A DNA stretch of 64,000 bases from Bordetella sp. (GTDB lineage Bacteria; Pseudomonadota; Gammaproteobacteria; Burkholderiales; Burkholderiaceae_B), in NCBI GenBank assembly GCA_022818765.1, contig CP063810.1, positions 124,001 to 188,000 on the forward strand. Reading direction: 5' to 3'. Below the pieces are notes generated by a model. That model saw nothing but the letters and a program-made list of their open reading frames with translations. It did not search any database and was not told the origin of the DNA. This document shows positions 19,325-29,931 of this stretch, in pieces. The number at the start of each line of letters is the position of its first letter. Positions within the stretch are counted from its first letter, which is position 1. The position numbers were made by a program, and so were the translations under genes.

Positions 19325-19357
19325 ATTTATATACAATTTTTAAAATTGTATATAAAT
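19325..19357. repeat. Perfect 16-bp inverted repeat between gor and the YeeZ-like gene
   Basis: The arms 19325-19340 and 19342-19357 are exactly complementary around one base. The sequence is almost entirely A/T with one C/G pair per arm. On the minus strand it lies downstream of gor and upstream of the YeeZ-like gene. No clear U tract follows in either direction. It may act as a 3' hairpin for gor, but chance formation is easier in DNA this AT-rich. Confidence 0.7.
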
Positions 19358-19451
19358 TGCTCTTAAATTCTTTTGTTTTAAATCTTAGTTATTTCTTGAA
19401 AAGATTAAATCTTGATATTTCAAATCATGAAAATAAAAATTTTGTATTACT

Positions 19452-20807
19452 TTACTGACCTATTGTTCGAAGACAAACAAATTCTTCAGCCAAAGTAGGA
19501 TGTATAGCCATTGTATCATCGAAGTCTTTTTTTGTTGCCCCCATTTTGATTGCAATTGATATTCCTTGTAAAATTTCGCCTGCATATGGACCGACCATAT
19601 GGCAACCTAGAACTTTATCAGTATGCTTATTAACAATTATTTTTACTAAAGTTTTCTCAATATTGTTGGTTAAACTAAGTTTTAATGGTTTGAATTTAGA
19701 TTCAAAAATAGATACTTCATAACCTTTATTTCGAGCTTCTTTTTCGGTATAGCCGATAGTAGCTACATTTGGTATGCTAAATACAGCTGTAGGGATAAAA
19801 TTATAATCAACAGGATGATAGTCTTTTTGGTTGAATAATTTTTTAGCAAGAGCCGAACCTTCAGCTATTGCTACGGGTGTTAAACGGGAATGACCAGTCA
19901 CATCACCAATTGCAAATATTGTAGGATCGGAAGTTTGATTAAAATCATTCACTTGTACAAAACCATGATGATCAAGAATTACATTAGTATTTTCTAATCC
20001 TAGTTCATCTAGCATTGGACGCCGACCTGTTGCATATAATATAGAATTAGTTTCTATTTTCTCGCCATTTTTTAAATAAACATATAGGAGATCATTTGAA
20101 TGTTTTTCAATGCGAGTTATATCTGTATTAAAATGTAAATCAATTCCTTTAATTAAGAATTCATCTCTTAAATGCTCTCTAACACTTTGATCAAATCCAC
20201 GCAAAAAAATAGATCCTCGATATATTTGAGAAATTCTTACATTTAAATTCTTAAAAATAGAAGCAAATTCAACTGCTATATAACCACCGCCAACAATAAT
20301 CATATGTTTAGGAAGTTTTGGAAGAAAAAATATTTCATTAGAAGTAATAGAATTTTCTATTCCTGAAATATTTGGAACAAAAGGCCAGCTACCAGTTGAA
20401 ATTAAAATGTTAGCAGCTCGAATTTTCTTATTTCCTACAATAACCGTATTTGAATCTATAAATCTCGCATGTTCCTCGTATAAGATTACTCCAGATTTTT
20501 CTAATAAAGAACGATAAATATTATTTAATCGTTTTATTTCTAAATTTTTATTTTCAATTAATTTATTCCAATTAAAACTTAAATAGTTTGAACTCCAACC
20601 AAAACCAGCCGCATTTTTAAACTCATCAGCATAAGTTGCACTATATGCAAATAGTTTTTTAGGTATACATCCTACATTAACACATGTTCCTCCAAGAGAA
20701 TTTTTTTCTGCTATAGCAACACGAGCACCAAATTCTGCAGAAAATCGGGCGGCTCTAACACCACCAGAACCTGCGCCAATTACAAAAAGATCTACATCGA
20801 AGTCCAT
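19452..20807 (-). CDS. gor: Glutathione reductase
   Basis: Gor is an FAD enzyme that reduces glutathione disulfide with NADPH. The FAD motif is VIGAGSGGVRAARFSAEFG near the N-terminus. The redox-active pair is in GGTCVNVGCIPKK, and the NADPH motif is IIVGGGYIAVEFASIF. The C-terminal dimerisation domain ends in HPTLAEEFVCLR, with the catalytic His. The N-terminal sequence RFSAEFGARVAIAEK and the CVNVGC spacing favour glutathione reductase over lipoamide dehydrogenase. The length of 451 residues is normal. It complements the transhydrogenase at 52749-55618, which can supply NADPH. Confidence 0.95.
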   Translation of the reverse strand: MDFDVDLFVIGAGSGGVRAARFSAEFGARVAIAEKNSLGGTCVNVGCIPKKLFAYSATYADEFKNAAGFGWSSNYLSFNWNKLIENKNLEIKRLNNIYRSLLEKSGVILYEEHARFIDSNTVIVGNKKIRAANILISTGSWPFVPNISGIENSITSNEIFFLPKLPKHMIIVGGGYIAVEFASIFKNLNVRISQIYRGSIFLRGFDQSVREHLRDEFLIKGIDLHFNTDITRIEKHSNDLLYVYLKNGEKIETNSILYATGRRPMLDELGLENTNVILDHHGFVQVNDFNQTSDPTIFAIGDVTGHSRLTPVAIAEGSALAKKLFNQKDYHPVDYNFIPTAVFSIPNVATIGYTEKEARNKGYEVSIFESKFKPLKLSLTNNIEKTLVKIIVNKHTDKVLGCHMVGPYAGEILQGISIAIKMGATKKDFDDTMAIHPTLAEEFVCLRTIGQ

Positions 20808-21281
20808 TTTTGAATTCTTCTTTAAAATAATTTTTATTGTTGATAAAAAAATTTAAATTTTAATTATAATCGGTTCATTCTAATATTAGATATCTTAGCA
20901 AATTATAATCTTTTGAGAATTTATTTTCTATATTTAAAGTAAACAATCCAATATGTAAAAAAATTGATTTTTAAGAATCTCAAGAAATTAATTAGATTCA
21001 AAAAAATCTATAATAACTATGCTAGGTTTATTGAATGTAAATCATTATTTTTTCAAAAGATTTTAAATCTTATTAAATATCCAATTCTTAAACATTAAAC
21101 TCATCCTCTACGATTATTTAAAATAATATAATTTTTTTCAAAAAAGTTGAATCTAGAGAATTTTTTACAATTTGATATTTAATTTTTGATAAATAAAACT
21201 ATTCGTTTAAATTGATTAGATCATTAATGTTAATTGTTTCATAACAAACAATTTTCTTCATTGTATGTTTCATAGAAATTT
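20808..21281. other. 474-base gene-free spacer
   Basis: No coding frame, RNA gene or promoter is recognisable between the starts of gor and the end of the MATE gene. The stretch is almost pure A/T with scattered stops in all frames. Near the MATE end, an 8-bp hairpin (21232-21239 with 21246-21253, loop CATAAC) follows that gene on the minus strand. It may be the residue of a deleted gene, but no protein similarity is visible. Confidence 0.6.
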
Positions 21282-22664
21282 TTAATATCTGATTAAATTT
21301 AAAGATTCACGAAGAATCCAACGTCGAATCATGAGGATTGAAACTATATTGACTCCTATAACCAAACCAATCCAGATTCCAGTACCACGAAAATTTGTAT
21401 ATAATGCTAAAATTGCACTGGTTGGGAGACCTATTACCCAGTAACCAAAAGCTGCATATAACATAGGTATTCGAGTATCATGAAGTCCTCTAAGAATTCC
21501 AGCTCCTACAACCTGTAAACCATCTATTGTTTGGAAAACAGCAGAAAAAAATAAATAATGAATTGCAAGATATAAGACATCGATATTATCTAAATTTTTT
21601 ATATCAATAAAAACTGAAATTAAAGATTCTGGTTTAAGTAACATAAAAGTTGCTGAAAAAATCATAAAAGTAGAACTTAACAAGAATGCACTCCACCCAG
21701 ATTTATTTATGCTGGCTAAGTTTCCTGACCCATATGCATATCCAACGCGAATAGTAGCCGCCTGTGCTATTCCATAGGGAATCATAAATGCAGCACTAGT
21801 TATTTGAATAGCTATTGTATGAGCTGCCAATTCATTTTCCCCTAACCATCCCATTAAAAATGCTGCTGAATTGAAGATTGTAGCTTCAAAAGTTGTTGTA
21901 ATTGCTATAGGCATCCCTAGTTTCCAAAGTGAAATTAGTCTATCTCGATTTATTTTTAAGATATTTCCAAATACATAATAACGACGAAATTGTTTATCTA
22001 TAAGTATGACTACTACCATTCCTAGGAAAAGAAAAAGACTCGCCAATGTAGTAGCTAAACCAGAACCTACTAATCCTAAAGCTGGAAAACCCAGATAGCC
22101 AAAAACCAATATCCAATTACCAAAAATATTAACTAAAATACCAATTACAGTAACAATAAAAGCCCATCGAGGTCTTTGTAATGCAGCCATAAAGGACCTT
22201 AATACCAAATAACCTAAAAAAGTAGGCATTGCCCACATCATCGCACGTAGATAATGACCTGCCATTTTTGCAAGTTCATTTTGTTGATGTATCGCAAGAA
22301 GCAATTTTTCTCCATTCCATAATACAAAACAAGTAGGAATAGAAATAATAAGAGACGTCCAGAGTCCTTGTTGAACTATACTCCTAATCTCTTTTAAAGA
22401 GCGCTTACGTTCTCCTAAAACACGAGCCATCATAGGTGCAGTTGTTGTCACTAAACCCAATCCAAAAAAAGCAAATATAGTATAGAGATTAGCTCCTAAT
22501 GATGCAGCTGCTAATGCCTGTGAACCAAGTTTCCCAATAAAAATGACATCCGTTATTGTCATGGCCATCTGTGCTAGACTAGTCAGAATTAATGGAAAAC
22601 TTAGAAAAATTGTAGCTAAGATTTCACGTTTCCAAGAAGATTGATTGTATAGATTTTTCGACAT
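21282..22664 (-). CDS. MATE family multidrug/toxin exporter (NorM-like)
   Basis: An inner-membrane Na+ or H+ driven exporter with about twelve hydrophobic helices over 460 residues. Family-typical blocks are [24 protein letters not shown] at the start (read in two parts), [19 protein letters not shown] and the repeat-2 equivalent [21 protein letters not shown]. The start ATG at 22664 ([10 protein letters not shown]) is chosen because AGGA lies a few bases upstream. A TTG at 22691 would extend it by nine residues without such a site. Substrates cannot be told from the sequence. Confidence 0.9.
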   Translation of the reverse strand: MSKNLYNQSSWKREILATIFLSFPLILTSLAQMAMTITDVIFIGKLGSQALAAASLGANLYTIFAFFGLGLVTTTAPMMARVLGERKRSLKEIRSIVQQGLWTSLIISIPTCFVLWNGEKLLLAIHQQNELAKMAGHYLRAMMWAMPTFLGYLVLRSFMAALQRPRWAFIVTVIGILVNIFGNWILVFGYLGFPALGLVGSGLATTLASLFLFLGMVVVILIDKQFRRYYVFGNILKINRDRLISLWKLGMPIAITTTFEATIFNSAAFLMGWLGENELAAHTIAIQITSAAFMIPYGIAQAATIRVGYAYGSGNLASINKSGWSAFLLSSTFMIFSATFMLLKPESLISVFIDIKNLDNIDVLYLAIHYLFFSAVFQTIDGLQVVGAGILRGLHDTRIPMLYAAFGYWVIGLPTSAILALYTNFRGTGIWIGLVIGVNIVSILMIRRWILRESLNLIRY

Positions 22665-22891
22665 ATTGTTCCTGATATTAATTAAGCTCAAATATTAAGG
22701 CTTTATCGAATTTAATCATATCTAAATTAGTTGGTTTAAATTACTTTTGGATGCAAATAAATTTATAATTTTTTTACAGATTCAGGAAATCATAACTGAA
22801 ATTTTAATTCAATATAATTTTGTTTAATTATTTAATGTTATATAACTTATCATTTTATTATTTTTTATTTTTCTATATGGAGATTTGCTAG

Positions 22892-24754
22892 ATGAGTAGT
22901 ACATCGTCAGAAAAAGGTATTATATCTTTCACTATTCCTGATTATGTTAGACACCGTAAACTGATTGAATGGATTTCTAATATTGTTCAATTAACTAAAC
23001 CAGAAAAAGTATTTTGGTGTGATGGAAGTCAAGAAGAATATAATCAACTATGCGAACAATTAGTTCAAAATGGTACCATGGTAAAACTAAATCCAAATAA
23101 ACGTCCTAACTCATTTTTAGCACGTTCAGAACCTTCTGACGTTGCAAGAGTAGAAAATTGTACTTACATATGTTCCGAAAAAAAAGATGATGCTGGCCCT
23201 ATGAATAATTGGTTGCCTCCATCAGAAATGCGCAGAAAACTTAACAAGTTATTTTCTGGATGTATGAAAGGTCGAACTTTATATGTAATTCCATTTTCAA
23301 TGGGACCATTTGGTTCTTCTATTTCACATATTGGAATTGAACTTACAGACAGTCCTTATGTAGTAGTAAATATGCGTATGATGACACGCATGGGTCGTGA
23401 AGCTTATAATTTCTTGGGAGAAAATGGAGAATTTATTCCTTGCATTCATAGTGTTGGAAGTCCATTAATTAATGGAAAAAAAGACGTTCCATGGCCATGT
23501 AATGAAACTAAATATATTGTTCATTACCCTGAAACTCGAGAGATTTGGAGTTTTGGTTCGGGATATGGAGGCAATGCTTTATTAGGTAAGAAATGTTTTG
23601 CTCTTCGCATTGCATCAAATATGGGTCATGATCAAGGTTGGTTAGCTGAGCATATGTTAATTCTTGGCGTTATATCTCCACAAGGACGAAAATATCATAT
23701 TGCAGCAGCTTTTCCATCAGCTTGTGGAAAAACTAATTTTGCTATGTTAATTCCACCTCAAGGAATGGATGGTTGGAAAGTTACAACAATTGGAGATGAT
23801 ATCGCTTGGATAAAACCAGAAAAAAATGGTGCATTGCGAGCTATCAATCCAGAAGCTGGATATTTTGGTGTCGCGCCAGGAACAAATGAAAAAACAAATT
23901 ATAATGCAATGGCTACATTAAAATCTAATGTTATTTTTACTAACGTTGCTTTAACTGATGAAGGTGATGTATGGTGGGAAGGAATGACAGATGATCTGCC
24001 TTCTCATTTAATTGATTGGCAAGGAAAACATTGGACTCCTGAGATTTTTAAAAATACTGGTCGAAAAGCTGCTCACCCGAATTCAAGATTCACAGTTTCA
24101 GCTTCTCAATGTCCATCTATAGATCCTAATTGGGAAGATCCAAATGGTGTTGTAATTGATGCTTTCATTTTTGGTAGTCGAAGGTCAAATACCATTCCAC
24201 TTGTTAGTGAAGCAAGGAATTGGGTTGAAGGTATTTATATGGCAGCTACTATGGGTTCTGAAACTACATCTGCTGCCATTGGAAACCAAAAACAAGGTAC
24301 TGTTCGGAGAGATCCTTTTGCTATGCTGCCATTTTGTGGTTATAACATGAATGATTATTTCAATCATTGGCTTAAATTAGGAAAACAAATTCAAGCTAAT
24401 GGTGGAAAGCTTCCTAAAATTTATTATGTAAACTGGTTTCGAAAAGATATTAATGGAAAATTTATATGGCCAGGTTTTGGTGATAACATGCGAGTTTTAA
24501 GATGGATACTTGGTCGAATTCAGGGAGAATCAAAAGGATTTGATCAATTGTTTGGAATCTCACCTAGTTATCAAGATATGGATTGGACAGGATTAGAATT
24601 CACCCCTGAGCAATTTGAAAAAGTTATATCAATTGATAAAAAATCTTGGGAAAATGAACTAATTTCACATGATGAATTATTTGACAAACTCTTTAAAAAA
24701 ATTCCGGAAGATCTTTTAAGAGTACGTGAAAAAATTGGTTGTCGGTTAAAGTAA
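22892..24754 (+). CDS. pckG: Phosphoenolpyruvate carboxykinase (GTP)
   Basis: PckG converts oxaloacetate and GTP to phosphoenolpyruvate, the entry step of gluconeogenesis. The GTP-type kinase P-loop reads [13 protein letters not shown], and the active-site segment TIGDDIAWI follows it. The sequence [27 protein letters not shown] (read in two parts) and the C-terminal nucleotide region [14 protein letters not shown] are typical of the GTP form and unlike the ATP form (pckA). 620 residues, normal. GGAG precedes the ATG. A terminator-like hairpin follows. Together with fbp it supports growth on organic or amino acids rather than sugars. Confidence 0.96.
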   Translation: MSSTSSEKGIISFTIPDYVRHRKLIEWISNIVQLTKPEKVFWCDGSQEEYNQLCEQLVQNGTMVKLNPNKRPNSFLARSEPSDVARVENCTYICSEKKDDAGPMNNWLPPSEMRRKLNKLFSGCMKGRTLYVIPFSMGPFGSSISHIGIELTDSPYVVVNMRMMTRMGREAYNFLGENGEFIPCIHSVGSPLINGKKDVPWPCNETKYIVHYPETREIWSFGSGYGGNALLGKKCFALRIASNMGHDQGWLAEHMLILGVISPQGRKYHIAAAFPSACGKTNFAMLIPPQGMDGWKVTTIGDDIAWIKPEKNGALRAINPEAGYFGVAPGTNEKTNYNAMATLKSNVIFTNVALTDEGDVWWEGMTDDLPSHLIDWQGKHWTPEIFKNTGRKAAHPNSRFTVSASQCPSIDPNWEDPNGVVIDAFIFGSRRSNTIPLVSEARNWVEGIYMAATMGSETTSAAIGNQKQGTVRRDPFAMLPFCGYNMNDYFNHWLKLGKQIQANGGKLPKIYYVNWFRKDINGKFIWPGFGDNMRVLRWILGRIQGESKGFDQLFGISPSYQDMDWTGLEFTPEQFEKVISIDKKSWENELISHDELFDKLFKKIPEDLLRVREKIGCRLK

Positions 24755-24790
24755 TAAAAATGATTATTCTTTTTTTTTAATGGAAAAGTA

Positions 24791-24839
24791 AAATAGAGTA
24801 AGTGGAACAGAATTTCAATTCTTCCCTTACTCTGTTTTT
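24791..24839 (+). terminator. Rho-independent terminator after pckG
   Basis: A hairpin built from TAGAGTAAG-T-GGAA and TTCC-C-TTACTCTG, with one mismatch, is followed directly by a run of T. It lies 37 bases after the pckG stop and 15 bases before the stop of the convergent yicC gene, so it probably ends the pckG transcript. Confidence 0.8.
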
Positions 24840-24853
24840 AAACAAAGAAGATA

Positions 24854-25777
24854 TCATTCAATGTTTTGAGATTGTTCTCTCATTTTTTCAATTAAAAGCT
24901 TTAAATCTATAGACGATTGTGTAATTTTTGAATCTGCTGATTTTGAGCCTAATGTATTAACTTCACGATTCATCTCTTGAAATAAAAAATCAAGATGTTT
25001 TCCAATACTTGTTTTTGTATTTTTATTTTCAATTGATGAAACTAAATGAAAAAGTTCTTTTAAATGAGAACGCAATCTTCCTAATTCTTCTTCTATATCC
25101 AAGCGAAGAGATTGAAAACTAGTTTCTTGCAATATGCGTTCACTTAATTCTTTTCCATTTATATAATTAAAACCTTCAGGAAAAATTGTTTCGATTTTTT
25201 TTCGAAACTTATTTGCTAATTTTTCGTAATAATTTTCTAAAAAAATTGGAAAAAAATCTTCGATACTAGTAATAATTTTTTCTATTTCAATAGCATTGTT
25301 ATAAATTAAAACAATTAAGTTCTTTCCTTCTCGAGAACGGATATTTTTTAATTGTTGAAGTGCTAATTTAATAACCTGTATACATGATTTTTCGGAATTG
25401 TTAATTTGCTCTTTATTATGTTCTTTATCACTATCAGAAACGATATCTAGAACTTCTATTAAGCTGGGTGCTTTAATATCTGGAATAACTTTTCTTGCAA
25501 CTTGCAATTGACTTGATATGTTTAATAACAAACTATGATTAACAATTTTAAGATTTCTAGGTTTTTTCATAAATAAAAAAACTCTAAGCTCAATTTTTCC
25601 TCTTGACAGTTCATTGGATAAAATCTCTCGAATTAATGTTTCCATATACAAAAATTCATCTGGTAGGCAAATTTTTAGATCCAAGAATCGTCCATTTACA
25701 CTTCGAATCTCAGCAATAAAATTTCCATACTCAGTATTAATTGAAGAACGCCCGAAGGCAGTCATGCTATTAGCCAT
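24854..25777 (-). CDS. yicC: YicC family endoribonuclease
   Basis: YicC proteins are endoribonucleases implicated in small-RNA and stress-response turnover. The family start MTAFGRSSINTEYGNFIAEIRSVNGRFLDLKI (read in blocks) and the C-terminal LDFLFQEMNREVNTLGSKS are diagnostic. 307 residues, slightly longer than E. coli YicC. The start at 25777 gives MANSMTAFG, as in relatives. It is divergent from rph, a neighbourhood conserved in Proteobacteria. Confidence 0.93.
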   Translation of the reverse strand: MANSMTAFGRSSINTEYGNFIAEIRSVNGRFLDLKICLPDEFLYMETLIREILSNELSRGKIELRVFLFMKKPRNLKIVNHSLLLNISSQLQVARKVIPDIKAPSLIEVLDIVSDSDKEHNKEQINNSEKSCIQVIKLALQQLKNIRSREGKNLIVLIYNNAIEIEKIITSIEDFFPIFLENYYEKLANKFRKKIETIFPEGFNYINGKELSERILQETSFQSLRLDIEEELGRLRSHLKELFHLVSSIENKNTKTSIGKHLDFLFQEMNREVNTLGSKSADSKITQSSIDLKLLIEKMREQSQNIE

Positions 25778-25950
25778 ATTATGTGATTTTTATATGAGAA
25801 AAAATTAATTATGAAAACATATTAGGATTAAAAAAATTAAATTAATTTAATTTAAAAATGACAGATTTTCATAAGAATTATGGCAAAATGAATTGAAATT
25901 GCAAATAAGTTTTAAAACAAAATTTTTTGACTATTAAAGATACTTGATAT

Positions 25951-26691
25951 ATGTTTAATTTTAAAGATGTTAAAGAACAACGTCTAGACGGAAGAGTTTA
26001 TAGTGAATTGCGTCCATTTGAATTACACCGTAATTTTTCATCCCATGCTGAAGGTTCTGTTTTAGTTAAATTAGGTGAAACATGCGTATTATGTACAGCT
26101 AGTATTTCAAACAAAAAACCTTCCTTCGTAAGAGATAATGAAGGATGGATTACAGCCCAATATAGCATGCTTCCTGGTTCTGTGCATAATAGAATTGAAA
26201 GAGAAGTGATTATTGGCAAACAAACAGGTAGAACACAAGAAATTCAGCGTTTAATAGGTCGAAGTTTGCGATCTGCAATTAATTTAAAATCTTTATGTGG
26301 ATTTTCTTTATCCATAGATTGTGATGTGTTAAAAGCAGATGGAGGGACACGTTGTGCTAGCATTACAGGATCTTGGGTAGCAGCAGTTGATGCAATAAAT
26401 GTTTTAATAAAACGTGGAAATATAAAAGAGAATCCAATAAAAAATGCTATAGCTAGTATTTCTATAGGAATTTTAAATAACCAAATTATTCTAGATATGG
26501 ATTATCATGAAGATTCTCAATGTGAAGTTGATATGAATGTGGTTATGAATGATAATGGTAATATAGTTGAACTACAAGGAACAGGGGAAAGATCTAATTT
26601 TTCTAGAAAAGATTTACAGAAAATGTTAGACATAGCAGAAAATGGGATTAAATATTTAATTTGTGAACAAAAAAAAGCATTAAAAATTTAG
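25951..26691 (+). CDS. rph: Ribonuclease PH
   Basis: RNase PH is a phosphorolytic 3' exoribonuclease that trims tRNA precursors. Family motifs are RLDGRVYSELRPFELHRNF, SMLPGSVHNR (phosphate/substrate region), EIQRLIGRSLRSAINL and DCDVLKADGGTRCASITGSW with the catalytic Asp. 246 residues, normal. It is divergent from yicC and upstream of folC on the plus strand. Some relatives have rdgB and hemN after rph. They are not in this window. Confidence 0.95.
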   Translation: MFNFKDVKEQRLDGRVYSELRPFELHRNFSSHAEGSVLVKLGETCVLCTASISNKKPSFVRDNEGWITAQYSMLPGSVHNRIEREVIIGKQTGRTQEIQRLIGRSLRSAINLKSLCGFSLSIDCDVLKADGGTRCASITGSWVAAVDAINVLIKRGNIKENPIKNAIASISIGILNNQIILDMDYHEDSQCEVDMNVVMNDNGNIVELQGTGERSNFSRKDLQKMLDIAENGIKYLICEQKKALKI

Positions 26692-26738
26692 GCATTTTCT
26701 TTCTAAAAAATTTATCTTAAAGTCAATTGGAAATTACC

Positions 26739-28049
26739 ATGGACTATATTCCATTCTCCGGGTCTGATTATAGTTTGTCTGAATGGTTGGACTATTTAGA
26801 AAAATTCAATAAAAAACAAATAAATTTAGGTTTGCAAAGAGTTCAAGCTATCTTGAATAAATTGAATCTAAATCAACATTCAATTAAATTTATTGTAGGA
26901 GGAACAAATGGTAAAGGATCTACTTGTGCAATGCTGGAGGCTATTTTTCTGTCAGCTGGTTATAAGGTAGGACTTTATACTTCTCCTCATTTTATAAAAT
27001 TTAATGAAAGGGCTCGCATTAATGGTGAGTTTGCAACAGATGTAGATTTAATTGAACAATTTTTAGCAATTAATGCATTATGCAAAAAACATTTTCTTAC
27101 TTATTTTGAATTTACAACTCTATCAATTCTTCGTTTATTTGCTCAGTTAAAATTGGATATTATAATATTAGAGGTAGGATTAGGAGGCCGTTTAGATGCT
27201 GTAAATGCTATTAATCCAGATTGTTCTATTATTACTAACATTGGTATTGACCATACCAAATGGTTAGGATCTTCAAGAGAAGAGATAGGTCTAGAAAAAT
27301 CATATATTAGCAGATCCGGAAAACCAATTATTTGTGGCGATTCTAATCCACCTCAGTCATTATTAAATAATATAAGATCTATAAATGCTAATTTATGGCT
27401 TTTTGAAAAAAATTTCAATTTTTCATACAATCGTCAACAATGGAATTATATTGGATATGAACAGAAAAGAAATGCCTTACCTTATCCTACACTCCGTGGG
27501 AAGCACCAATTATTAAATGCAACAATAGCTTTAGCTGCTATTGAATCTACAAAATCTCTCATATCGATTCCGCAACATTCAGTTCGTCAAGGACTGATTC
27601 GTGCATCTATACCTGGCCGTTTCCAAATTTTACCTACTAACAATAGCAGTCCCACTGTAGTATTAGATGTAGCCCATAATCCACATGCTGCGGAAATTTT
27701 AGCAAAAAATTTAGATACAATGGGATATTATCCTTGCACTTATGCCATATTTGGAATGTTAAATGATAAGGATGTAATAGGCGTGATTCAAAAACTTGGA
27801 ATATATATTGACCATTGGTATTGTGTAAATCTTCCAGATCCTAGAGGTATTTCTGCAAATATTTTATCAAATAAAGTAAGACAATATTTATTAAATGTAA
27901 ATTTATTTAAAAATAGAACGGTTCAAGAAGTTTCTTTTGATCCTAAAGAAACCTTATCTTTATTGCAAAAAAATGCATTTGCAAATGATAGAATTGTCAT
28001 ATTCGGATCTTTTCATACTGTAGCTCCAATTTTACCAACAATTATTTAA
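26739..28049 (+). CDS. folC: Bifunctional folylpolyglutamate/dihydrofolate synthase
   Basis: FolC adds glutamate to folates and, in the bifunctional form, joins dihydropteroate and glutamate. The ATP loop reads GGTNGKGSTCAML. Also typical are TSPHFIKFNERARING and LEVGLGGRLDAVNAI with the Mur-ligase-like centre ITNIGIDHTKWLG. The C-terminal domain carries VVLDVAHNPHAAEIL. About 437 residues. The start ATG at 26739 is preferred to an in-frame TTG at 26727. In Burkholderiales it sits between accD and a SPOR gene. The SPOR part of that order is kept here. Confidence 0.94.
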   Translation: MDYIPFSGSDYSLSEWLDYLEKFNKKQINLGLQRVQAILNKLNLNQHSIKFIVGGTNGKGSTCAMLEAIFLSAGYKVGLYTSPHFIKFNERARINGEFATDVDLIEQFLAINALCKKHFLTYFEFTTLSILRLFAQLKLDIIILEVGLGGRLDAVNAINPDCSIITNIGIDHTKWLGSSREEIGLEKSYISRSGKPIICGDSNPPQSLLNNIRSINANLWLFEKNFNFSYNRQQWNYIGYEQKRNALPYPTLRGKHQLLNATIALAAIESTKSLISIPQHSVRQGLIRASIPGRFQILPTNNSSPTVVLDVAHNPHAAEILAKNLDTMGYYPCTYAIFGMLNDKDVIGVIQKLGIYIDHWYCVNLPDPRGISANILSNKVRQYLLNVNLFKNRTVQEVSFDPKETLSLLQKNAFANDRIVIFGSFHTVAPILPTII

Positions 28050-28113
28050 AGAATTAAATTTCAATAATGCTTACAAAACATCTCTGTATTTTGTTCTGAG
28101 AGAGACTTTTAAA

Positions 28114-28827
28114 ATGAAATTATTCAATCGAAATAGATTTGAAACTAAATTTCAAGATAGTAACTCAAAAAGAAATCATTCTATTTTGATCGGAAATAAT
28201 TTTGATAATCCTAGGATAAAAGCAAGGCGAAAACTTATTGGAATGTTTATTATAATCATTTTTACGATTTCAATTCTTCCTAAAATTTTCGACGCTGAAG
28301 TTTCAAAAATTGGTAAGGATATTAATATTAATATAAAAGAGAAAAATTTTAAGGAAAAATTAAAAATTAATTTGAATAAACCTGATAATGTTCTTCAGAA
28401 AAAAATAAATGATTCAAAATCTACACATATTGAGGATAATATAGAAATAGGGCTAGTAGAACAAAAATCTAATAAGATAAGTGTTTTAAATAAAAATATT
28501 GAAAAGCAACGTTCTGATGATGGTAAAAGAGCTTTAGCTTTATTAGAAGGCCGAATTATTTTTGAAGAAAAAAATACTATTAACCCCAATAATAGGGGAA
28601 AGTTTATCTTGCAGATTGCAACTTATGATTACGAAGAAGAAGCACAGTTATGTTTTGATAAACTATTTCATATTGGTATAAATGAAATATTTATTGCAAA
28701 AGATAATTTCTATGGACAAGTTCAATTTCATGTGCGTGCAGGACCATTTTCTTCTCAAGACTTAGCTAATAATGTGAATTCTCAATTAAAAATCCTTGGT
28801 TATAATAATAACTTAATTATAAAGTGA
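28114..28827 (+). CDS. SPOR-domain cell-division protein (DedD-like)
   Basis: The 237-residue protein has a cytoplasmic basic N-terminus, one membrane helix (about residues 42-58, IGMFIIIIFTISILPKIFD) and a low-complexity Lys/Asn-rich periplasmic linker. A C-terminal SPOR domain (about 160-237, GKFILQIATYDYEEEAQLCFDKLF) binds denuded peptidoglycan at the septum. The arrangement folC-SPOR-cvpA is conserved in Betaproteobacteria, which supports the DedD-like call. The stop overlaps the GTG start of cvpA by four bases. Confidence 0.87.
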   Translation: MKLFNRNRFETKFQDSNSKRNHSILIGNNFDNPRIKARRKLIGMFIIIIFTISILPKIFDAEVSKIGKDININIKEKNFKEKLKINLNKPDNVLQKKINDSKSTHIEDNIEIGLVEQKSNKISVLNKNIEKQRSDDGKRALALLEGRIIFEEKNTINPNNRGKFILQIATYDYEEEAQLCFDKLFHIGINEIFIAKDNFYGQVQFHVRAGPFSSQDLANNVNSQLKILGYNNNLIIK

Positions 28828-29309
28828 CTATTTTCGACATTGCTATCATAACAATATTATTTCTATCATTCATATTAGGAGTGGTTAGAGGCTTTATAAA
28901 GGAGATTTTTTCTCTATTATCCTATAGCTTGGCTGCTTTAGGAACATTTTGGTATGGAACTTATATTTCCGGTTTTTTTGAATTTTATATAGAAAACTTA
29001 TCTCTTCGTTTAATAATTGCTTATTTATTAACCTTTATCTCTATCTTAGTTTCAATTAGTATAATTGGTATGATTTCAGGAACCTTGATTCGTGCTATTG
29101 GATTATCTACAATTGATCATGGACTAGGTGGAGTTTTCGGTTTAATTCGTGGAATGCTCATAATAATAGCATTAATTCTCCTTAGCGAATATACCTCTTT
29201 TTCTGAAGAATTATGGTGGAAAAATGCAATGTTTTCAAATTTAGCAACTGAAATTACCAATCAGGTTAAACTAATGGTACCTCAATCTTTAAAAAAATTG
29301 CTTTTATAA
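28824..29309 (+). CDS. cvpA: CvpA family membrane protein
   Basis: A 161-residue inner-membrane protein with about four helices, beginning TIFDIAIITILFLSFILGVVRGFIKE, the conserved CvpA start. CvpA was first linked to colicin V production and is now associated with envelope and bile resistance. The GTG start overlaps the SPOR gene stop (GTGA). In relatives purF follows. Here the next gene is dsbB on the other strand, so the usual cvpA-purF link is broken. Confidence 0.9.
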   Translation: MTIFDIAIITILFLSFILGVVRGFIKEIFSLLSYSLAALGTFWYGTYISGFFEFYIENLSLRLIIAYLLTFISILVSISIIGMISGTLIRAIGLSTIDHGLGGVFGLIRGMLIIIALILLSEYTSFSEELWWKNAMFSNLATEITNQVKLMVPQSLKKLLL

Positions 29310-29345
29310 AAATCTATAAATTCGATCAGTGTCAGTTTGCTGAAC

Positions 29346-29855
29346 TCAAAATTTCAATATCAGAATGAGTTTTGTACACACTAATAATAGAAGAATAATG
29401 TAAACACCAAAATTCCAAATTGGATAATTTATACCAATTAAAGTAAAAGAGCTATCTGAGCAAGAGCTTTGAATTTGAAATAACCATGGAATCATTATAT
29501 CAAATTTAAAAAAATTTATTAGCCAGTCTCCAAATGTTGCATTACATGACAATAGATTGTCAACATTATATTGTTTCCAAGAACCTATAAAACCTGAAAT
29601 GCTCAATATCAATATTGATATTGGAGAAATAAACAAATTATAAAGAGAATGTTTGTTAAATAAAATAGATAAAAAACTAATTATGAAAATAGTTGAAAAA
29701 ATTAATCGATGTGTTATGCACCAAGCACAAGGCTGTACATTAAAAACATGCTGAGAAATAAGAACTACAGCTAAAGAAAAAAAACACAAAAAAGCTATTA
29801 ATAATAAAATCTGATCTTGCCTTTTCAGAACAATAAGCTTTACTATATTTATCAT
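29346..29855 (-). CDS. dsbB: Disulfide bond formation protein B
   Basis: DsbB is the inner-membrane quinone-linked oxidase that re-oxidises DsbA. Four helices can be seen over 169 residues. The first cysteine pair is in QPCAWCITHR, as in the family CxxC. The second periplasmic loop has LLSCNATFG and, further on, SSCSDSS. It is convergent with cvpA. No dsbA is seen in the window. The short, diverged sequence is typical of reduced genomes. Confidence 0.87.
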   Translation of the reverse strand: MINIVKLIVLKRQDQILLLIAFLCFFSLAVVLISQHVFNVQPCAWCITHRLIFSTIFIISFLSILFNKHSLYNLFISPISILILSISGFIGSWKQYNVDNLLSCNATFGDWLINFFKFDIMIPWLFQIQSSCSDSSFTLIGINYPIWNFGVYIILLLLVCTKLILILKF

Positions 29856-29931
29856 AGAGAGTTAAATGTTGTTGTTAAATAACAATCTGAATATGATCTT
29901 TTTAATGATGGGTTTATATCTATCATAATAT

